Assembly: GCA_003427395.1 (NCBI GenBank)
Contig: BFEA01000323.1
Coordinates: forward strand, 355,452 to 379,557
Reading direction: 5' to 3'
Length of the DNA: 24,106 nt
Origin: Chara braunii
Taxonomy: Eukaryota > Streptophyta > Charophyceae > Charales > Characeae
Position numbers and translations under genes: made by a program. Below the pieces are notes generated by a model. The model saw nothing but the letters and a program-made list of their open reading frames with translations, ran no database searches and was not told the DNA's origin. Below, in pieces: positions 19,180-24,106 of the stretch (position 1 is its first letter; the number at the start of each line of letters is the position of its first letter).

Positions 19180-19681
19180 GCGTCGAGCCATTCGCTCAGC
19201 CCGTTGCAGCGGATTTGAGCATGCTCCAGGCTCGTCAGGAGCGACTCACCTTCCATGTCGCTGCACTGCGTCGCCTTCTCACCATCCTCTCTGACCCTGA
19301 TCGCACCCTCCCGATCATTCTAGTACGGCTGGGGACCTCCACGAGGGTGTACTCAACGCTGTGGGATTCCGGTTCTCAGGGCGACTTCATTCACCCACGT
19401 GTGGTGAAAGAAGCCCACTTACCCACGACAGGGTCACCGACTCCCATCTCCGTCACTCTAGGGGATGACAAGACCCAGCGCTTCTTCGATCAGACGGCCA
19501 CCGAGCTCCCCTTCTTCCTCACCCTCGAGCCGACCGATCGTCCCCCGGCGTCCCGCCGCCACCGCTCCTCTGCACATTTCGATGTGATGGACACGGGAAC
19601 GATTTCATTCTCAGTGCTCCGTGGTCTCGTCGGTTCCGCAGCACTGAGGCCGATTAGGCAACCAACACTCTCGTTCTCAAA
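19180..19681 (+). pseudogene. pol (PR): Retropepsin (aspartic protease) of the chromovirus
   Basis: The frame ending at 19,685 changes from low complexity to protein-like sequence after about 19,180 (AADLSMLQARQERL...). It then has LWDSGSQGDFI (near 19,360-19,392), matching the DSG active site of gypsy retropepsins (D-S/T-G). The end of the domain (LPW-like, then ATNTLVLKMKCG) is readable in the frame of the RT, where a TAG stands at 19,655-19,657 between D and ATNTL; related elements usually have Trp there. So there is one frame change between about 19,590 and 19,625 and one premature stop. The protease would cut Gag-Pol in the particle. It is not functional as written. Confidence 0.75.
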
Positions 19682-21331
19682 ATGAAGTGTGGACAGACGT
19701 ATCGCGTACCTTTCATAGGTACCACTACGACACCACGCCCCGATCCTCCTCCCCCGGAGCCTTCCGTGCCCACACCATTCCCTACAATCATTGTCACCTC
19801 GCCTCTGCAGTTCACCCACTTCATCCGACAGGACGTCACCTTCTTTATGGTGAACATTACGGATCTCTTACACTATGATCCACCCTGTCCCGACGCCGAG
19901 CTCATCCTTCTGGAGCAAGATCCTCCTTCTATGTCCATGGCTCCCATCTCTACTTCCCACCCTCCGCCGTCCGTCGAATCCACCCCGTCGTCGTGCGTCG
20001 ACGCTGACGCTGAGGAACTCGCACGCTATACGGCCGACCTGGAGCCCGCAGTTCGTGACCTCATTCGAGAGTACCACGATGTTTTCCCATCGTCGTTCTC
20101 GTACGCCGGCATCCCACCGATGCGTGACGTCGAGCACTCCATCCAGCTTGTGCATGACTATCGTGTTCACCACCAGGCACCCTACAGACTCTCGATCCCC
20201 GAGGCCACCGAACTCGAGCGTCAGCTTGAGGAGCTCTTGAGACTGGGTTTCATTAAACCCAGCAACTCCTCGTGGGGTGCACCCGTTCTCTTTGCTCGGA
20301 AAGCGGATGAAGCTCTCCATCTTTGCATCGACTATCACGGTCTCAACCGCTACACGGTTAAGAACAGCTACCCCATGCCTCGTTCCAACGAGCTGTTCGA
20401 CCGCCTAGTAGGAAACCGCTTCTTTATGAAGATTGATCTTCGTAGCGGTTACCATCAGATCCGCGTCGCTGCAGCGGACCAGCCGAAGACAGCATTCCGA
20501 TCGCACTTCGGCCACTATGAGTTTACGGTGATCCTCACCAACGCACCCGCTACCTTCCAGAGGGCGATGAATGACATCTTCAGGGACATCCTGGAGCAGT
20601 ACGTTCTCGTCTACCTCATCGATATCCTGGTCTACAGTCGTACCCTTGAGGAGCATCTCATACACCTCCGCGACGTCCTTGACCGCTTGCGCAGACATGG
20701 CTTCTACGCCAAGTTGAGCAAGCGCCACTTTGCACAGCACAAAGTGGATTTCTTAGGACACTACGTGTTTGACCAGGGTCTCCACATGGACGACACGAAG
20801 ATCACAGCTATTGCGGAGTGGCCCATCCCCATATCCGCCAAGCAGCTTCGCAGCTTCCTAGGCCTTACCAGCTACTATAGTAATTTCATCAAGGGATATG
20901 CTAGATATTCCTACGTCCTTACCTCCACCCTCCTCCGGCAGAACCCGCCATGGGCTTGGACACCCCTCCACGAGGACGCCTTCCGCGCCCTCGAGAAGGC
21001 GGTGACATGTGCACCGGTTCTTCACCTACCCGATTTTTATCGCCCTTTTATCCTTACCACTGATGCGTCAAACTTTGCTGTAGGAGCAGTGCTTTCCCAG
21101 ATTTTCCCTTCCTCTCCTGATTCCTCTCATCCTCATATCCCTCGCTTCCCATCCCCTACCCCTACCACTGCCTCCCGCTTGACGCCTACTCGTCCCGCTA
21201 CTGACGAGCCTTGTATTGACTACTCTCCTACCATCGCCGAGGACAGCACTGTCGAGTCTCGCTCAGGTGATTGTCTGATAGCCTTCTACTCCTGTCAGCT
21301 CCTGCCCGTCGAGATAATCTTACACTGCTGA
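19682..21331 (+). pseudogene. pol (RT): Reverse transcriptase and start of RNase H
   Basis: A 549-codon frame from ATG 19,682, which is probably internal to a former polyprotein. RT motifs in order: LRLGFIKPSNSSWGAPV, CIDYHGLNRYTVKNSYPMP, FFMKIDLRSGYHQIRV (first catalytic Asp kept), LTNAPATFQRAMNDIF, VYLIDILVYS, FLGHYV, and LRSFLGLTSYYSNFIKGYA (thumb). RNase H begins with TTDASNFAVGAVLSQ. The catalytic box is Y-L-I-D (20,612-20,623) in place of Y-x-D-D, so the first of the paired aspartates is Ile. That should abolish polymerase activity. A 47-residue Pro/Ser/Thr-rich insert follows AVLSQ. The frame ends near 21,331 after a shift at about 21,318. Confidence 0.9.
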
Positions 21332-21543
21332 TGAACGTGAGGTTCTCGCAGTAGTTTATGCCGCTCGACACTATTGTCACTACCTTCACGGTGCGCACGA
21401 ACAACTCTGTTGTCCAGGCTTTTCTGACATAGCTGAAGCTCACCCCTCGACAGGCTCGCTGGTGGCGCAACCTATCCGAGTTTAGTTTCACCACTGAGCA
21501 CATAAAGGGTGAGGCTAATCGGGTCGCATATGCCTTATCCTGA
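21321..21543 (+). pseudogene. pol (RH): RNase H, distal part, broken
   Basis: Continues RNase H in two other frames. YTADEREVLAVVYAARHYCHYLHG (broken after 21,392) lies in one frame from 21,321. FTVRTNN, LTPRQARWW and EHIKGEANRVAYALS lie in another frame from 21,385 to 21,543. In-frame stops are TAG 21,430-21,432 (T*LKLTPRQ) and TGA 21,541-21,543 (LS*RPD). The family's RTD is RTN here (21,400-21,402), and ADALS is AYALS (21,529-21,531), so two of the acidic active-site positions are lost. The two frames overlap at TTCACGGT, and a few codons between them appear deleted. Confidence 0.8.
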
Positions 21544-22938
21544 CGCCCTGACCATGATCAGGAACAGCTCCAGCTCACTGCCATTTCGGTCACCACCGTC
21601 CACCACTCGGTGATCGACGAGTTTCGCACTCAGTACCGTCACTGCCCTAACTATCGCAACATCCATGCGACCCTTCGGAGTGGCAACACCGTTCCGAACT
21701 ACTCTTTCGGGGACAACGGTCTTGTGTACTGGCACGGTTCACAGGGCACCAGAGAGCCCCGTATTTGCGTTCCCTCCACTAGACAACTACGTGTCTGGGC
21801 AGTAGCAGAGTTCCATGACCAGGCAGCCGCCAGTCATATGGGCTTCCACAAAACGTTGCCTCGTGTGAGCCACTTGTACGTCTGGCCGAAGCGCAAGGAC
21901 TTTGTGAACGATTACGTCGTAGAGTGTCCCACCTGTCAGGCGGTGAACAGTGCGAACCACTTGCCTTATGGTTTGCTCCAGCCTCTTCCTATCCCTGAGG
22001 GTCGTTGGCAGTCCATCTCGATGGACTTTATCGGTCCTCTTCGTCCTCCGACCCCCTGCGGTCATGATGCTATCCTGGTTGTCATCGACAGCTTCACGAA
22101 GCGTGCACGCTTTGTTCCGTGCTGCTATGCCATCAGTGCACGTGAGATCACCGACATCGTGTTTAACCTAGTCGTGTGAGACCACGACTTACCTCTAAGC
22201 ATCATATCTGACCATGACCCGCGCTTTACCAGCCGATTCTGGCGACGGCTCCACAAGGTATATGGCACCCAACTCCACTTCTCCTCGTCTTACCATCCCC
22301 AGACTGATGGTCAGACCAAGGTCACGAACAGGACTCTCAGAGATATCCTCTGAAAGATTGTTTGTGACGACCAGCAGTGGGATCTCCATCTTGCCCACGC
22401 GGAGATAACCTACAACCACGCCATCTTGCCAACCACGGGGATGTCGCCTTACTATTGCGACCTCGGCTATCACCCTCGTGTTCCCACGGACTTCCTTCGA
22501 CCGTCACAGATGCACCCTGACACGAGTTGTCCCGCACTGGATGATTGGGTTGCACGCATGACGTCGATCATGAAGACCGCACAGGAGCACATAGCCACTT
22601 CCCAAACTCGCATGGCCGCACGTGCAAACCGATCGAGGATGGATCATCCATTCAAAGTCGGTGACGATGTGCTTATCGACGCCCGCCACTTACAGCTCGA
22701 AGCAGACACGCTTCGCAAGTTTCGACGTCGCTTCTTTGGCCCATGCCGCATTCTCCAGGCCGTCGGTTCTGATACGACATCTAACCCGGTCAGCTTCCGT
22801 GTGAAGTTGCCCGACTACCTACACCAGGCTCGTGTGCACGATGTCTACCACGTCTCGTTACTGCGTCCCTACCGCAGACCATCTGAGCATTTCGTTGGAC
22901 GACCATACGAGCGCCCTCCACCAATCATAATGGACGAC
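21544..22938 (+). pseudogene. pol (IN): Integrase (HHCC, DD35K, GPF-like tail)
   Basis: One frame throughout, with stops at 22,177-22,179 and 22,351-22,353. The zinc domain (FHDQAAASHMGFHKT ... CPTCQ) keeps two His and two Cys. The catalytic core has D in MDFIGPL (22,024-22,026) and D in ISDHDPRF (22,210-22,212). At the position 36 codons on, where DD35E enzymes have Glu, it has AAG Lys (22,318-22,320, TDGQTKVTNRT). The C-terminal part has FKVGDDVLID, FFGPCRI (a Cys where the GPF/Y module has an aromatic) and VYHVSLLRPY. Integrase would insert the cDNA into chromatin. This copy has lost the catalytic Glu and is interrupted twice. Confidence 0.9.
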
Positions 22939-23139
22939 CACAAGGAGTTCCTCGTTTCAGACATCATTAGTCGCCGAGTCACTGACGACAACCCTCCCCA
23001 CGTCAAGTGTCTCGTACGTTGGAAGGGTTACCCTGAGGAGGAGGCTACTTGGGAGCCCCTCGAGCACTTGCAGCACGCTCGCATGTTGGAGCGTGCCTAT
23101 GACCGTGCTCGTCGTGCTGGGTTGACTGCTCCTCCTTAG
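22939..23139 (+). CDS. Chromodomain at integrase C-terminus
   Basis: Reads in the integrase frame as HKEFLVSDIISRRV, VKCLVRWKGYPEEEATWEPL and LERAYDRARRA. This is a chromodomain with the usual order: a beta start with an aromatic, V.WKGY, TWEP, C-terminal helix. In chromoviruses this module binds histone marks and directs integration to heterochromatin. The domain itself is uninterrupted and sits in the 237-codon frame that opens at 22,426. It has no promoter of its own and would only be made as part of the polyprotein. The stop TAG (23,137-23,139) may itself be secondary, because coding-like sequence continues in frame to 23,238. Confidence 0.88.
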   Translation, partial: HKEFLVSDIISRRVTDDNPPHVKCLVRWKGYPEEEATWEPLEHLQHARMLERAYDRARRAGLTAPP

Positions 23140-23284
23140 CCCACTTGCCCTCCTCCTTCTCCCTCGGCTGAGGAGACCGCTGAAGTCGAACCTGCTCCAT
23201 CTGAGTGCAAACAGTGTCTTAAGGTCGTCAATGCCCGATGAATCCCTGAAACAATTGCACACTGGCCAACCAACAAACAAACTA

Positions 23285-23295
23285 GTGGGGGGAGA
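23285..23295 (+). promoter_or_regulatory. Candidate polypurine tract
   Basis: GTGGGGGGAGA, a purine run placed after pol where plus-strand DNA priming occurs in LTR elements. A 3' LTR should follow it. The following sequence (CAGTCATAGCAGTCCC) does not match the candidate 5' LTR convincingly. Confidence 0.45.
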
Positions 23296-23469
23296 CAGTC
23301 ATAGCAGTCCCACATGAAGGGCAGCTGGTTTGAAAAAAAAAAAAAAACTTAACTAGCAAGGCCACAACCAAATGTTGACCGCACAACTTCACTTTCCTCC
23401 CGCGTATATGCTGGCATAGTTACTGTGGCTGGGCCAAGGCCTGAACAAAACCATCCTTAAACCGCCAAT
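23296..23469. other. Sequence after the purine tract, no LTR recognised
   Basis: Contains an A14 tract (23,333-23,346) and no gene or repeat that I can match to the rest of the window. A strongly diverged or truncated 3' LTR cannot be excluded. Confidence 0.5.
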
Positions 23470-23600
23470 ACTTGGCCTAACTATCGACCGTGGAAAAAAA
23501 TAGAGTAGAAACGTTCGTAGTCGGATGAATTTGGGTGCTCATGTAGTGGCCCGTACGTTTCCTAATATCGTGGCTTGTTAACAGGCACGACTTTAGTAAG
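23470..23600 (+). repeat. Dispersed repeat R2, plus-strand copy
   Basis: CTATCGACCG, GGAAAAAAATAGAGTAGAAA, GATGAATTTGGG, TGTAGTGGCCCGTACG and TTTCCTAA in order, matching the reverse complement of 5,653-5,783. Similarity may extend to about 23,645 (AAGCGGTC). The TGTAGTGGCCCG word looks like an LTR start. Confidence 0.8.
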
Positions 23601-23724
23601 TACTTTCTCTTTATTATAACTTAAAGTAAAAAGCGGTCCGCGCGTGATGCTCCCGCTGGGCCCAGCGAAATTCGGGTAGGGAGGTCCGCGCGAGGTGCCG
23701 TAGGGGACCGAGGAGGGTGCAACG

Positions 23725-23880
23725 GTTGGGGAGGCCGGTAGCCGGGACGACCGTCGTCGTGACGGGGGGGGGGGTCGGTTCATGTCGTAGCAGGGAAGTC
23801 TCGGCGCGATGTAGTTGGGGAGGCCGGTAACTGCCACGGGCGGCATCGCAAGGGGGGGGGGTGTCAGTTGGCGGGAAATA
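23725..23880. repeat. G-rich tandem duplication (2 units, about 88 bp)
   Basis: GTTGGGGAGGCCGGTA occurs at about 23,725 and 23,813. Each is followed by ACG/CG-rich sequence and a run of about 10 G (23,764-23,774; 23,851-23,860). The 107-codon minus-strand frame over this area (23,562-23,885) is Pro/Ser/Arg-rich and probably a by-product of the repeat. Confidence 0.7.
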
Positions 23881-24032
23881 TTCACTATTGCAGCAATCGA
23901 ATGCGAGGAGCGATTTCGGGCGGCAACGGGGTGGCAGTGTGGGCTGCGTCGGCAGGAGGTAGGGGGAGGTAGGAGGTAGAGCGAAAGAGGGGAGGGTGGG
24001 AGTACGATGACCGAATCGTGCGCAGTGGGAAC

Positions 24033-24036
<4 letters not shown>
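23881..24036. other. G/A-rich sequence, no gene
   Basis: Includes GGAGGTAGGGGGAGGTAGGA (from about 23,954) and GGGGAGGGTGGGAG. Several closely spaced G runs are present. Nothing coding is recognisable. Confidence 0.6.

Positions 24037-24106
<70 letters not shown>
24037..24106. repeat. (AG)n microsatellite at right edge
   Basis: Uninterrupted AG repeat running to the last base of the window, matching the left edge. Confidence 0.99.

Larger units (their letters stand above)
16118..19180 (+). pseudogene. gag: Chromovirus gag (capsid), duplicated and frame-broken
   Basis: Gag forms the virus-like particle. The N-terminal part (MPTNQGHQPQRDP..., 16,118) is Pro/Ser-rich. A coiled-coil-like helix follows (YVRRLEDELAQTQADLALLR, first copy near 16,616). 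The capsid core (ALYDG.SIRVSRWL..., FDTWEDFYAY, FMDFQAFLEDRFG, FLANLP) is complete only in the long frame 17,267-19,294. An Arg/Ser-rich stretch and a zinc-knuckle relic come last. The knuckle reads GCLRFRQDGHTSSRC (about 18,847-18,891), so the second Cys of C-x2-C-x4-H-x4-C is Phe. About 0.9 kb of the N-terminal half is tandemly duplicated. After about 19,175 coding likeness moves to the next frame (protease). Confidence 0.75.
13486..23295 (+). mobile_element. Decayed Ty3/gypsy chromovirus (no 3' LTR seen)
   Basis: In order: candidate 5' LTR, primer-binding site, long leader, gag, retropepsin, RT, RNase H, integrase with H2C2 zinc motif, GPF-like tail, chromodomain, purine tract. The order PR-RT-RH-IN-chromodomain defines a chromovirus (Metaviridae, plant and fungal type). 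Frame changes occur within gag, between gag and protease, between protease and RT, and twice in RNase H. In-frame stops occur in protease, RNase H, integrase and possibly at the chromodomain tail. The 3' LTR is not recognisable after the purine tract, so the copy is truncated or rearranged there. It is dead as an autonomous element. Confidence 0.88.

Noticed and set aside
19681-19686. ATGA overlap of a stop (frame ending 19,685) and the RT frame start at 19,682, as in stop-start coupling
   Set aside because: The RT frame reads as protease tail (ATNTLVLK) upstream of this ATG, with a TAG at 19,655 where Trp is expected. The overlap is a by-product of frame damage.
23296-23330. 3' LTR start after the purine tract
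   Set aside because: CATAGCAGTCCC matches TGTAGCGGACCT at only about 7 of 12 positions and the similarity does not continue.
23562-23885. 107-codon minus-strand open frame, Pro/Arg/Ser-rich
   Set aside because: It spans the G-rich tandem repeat and an R2 copy, and shows no domain.

Overview
This window reads as repeat-rich nuclear DNA of a streptophyte, most likely a charophycean green alga such as Chara. I infer this from a decayed Ty3/gypsy chromovirus with a C-terminal chromodomain, a LINE carrying a plant-type zf-RVT zinc motif, plant-type telomere words (TTAGGGTTT), many microsatellites and A-tracts, and no bacterial gene organisation. The genus is a guess. I find no intact host gene, no rRNA and no canonical tRNA. 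Both ends of the window are about 70 bp of pure (AG)n, so it is probably a whole contig that broke at microsatellites.

Layout. Positions 1-11,220 hold no convincing gene. They contain A/T tracts, an (AAT)18 microsatellite, short tandem duplications, a tRNA-like pol III relic on the minus strand (about 7,223-7,286) and three dispersed repeat families. Family R1 has three copies (4,897; 6,320; 7,580). Family R2 has two copies in opposite orientation (about 5,653-5,783 minus and 23,470-23,600 plus). Family R3 has five degenerate units between 8,325 and 9,400, with hairpins at two of them.

Positions 11,221-13,470 (minus strand) are a 5'-truncated, frame-broken LINE. It retains the RT palm, the thumb/connection region and the C-terminal zinc motif. 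It also carries two short tandem duplications: 66 bp in frame, and 60 bp at its 3' end.

Positions 13,486 to about 23,295 (plus strand) are a long, dead chromovirus. In order: a candidate 5' LTR and primer-binding site; an unusually long leader of about 2.3 kb with palindromes, a 249-bp stretch without a single G, a four-unit stem-loop array, an (AT)n run and telo-box words; gag with a tandem duplication of about 0.9 kb; retropepsin; RT/RNase H; integrase; chromodomain; and a purine tract. No 3' LTR is recognisable. The element has several frameshifts and in-frame stops and has lost catalytic residues in RT, RNase H and integrase. The stops are all explicable as C:G to T:A transitions, which fits decay under cytosine methylation.

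Positions 23,300-24,106 hold an R2 copy, a G-rich tandem repeat and the terminal (AG)n. The encoded parts would once have made one Gag-Pol system (capsid, protease, reverse transcription, integration guided by a chromodomain). None of it looks able to work now. I found no clear new multi-gene system. The most unusual material is the structured, strand-asymmetric chromovirus leader.
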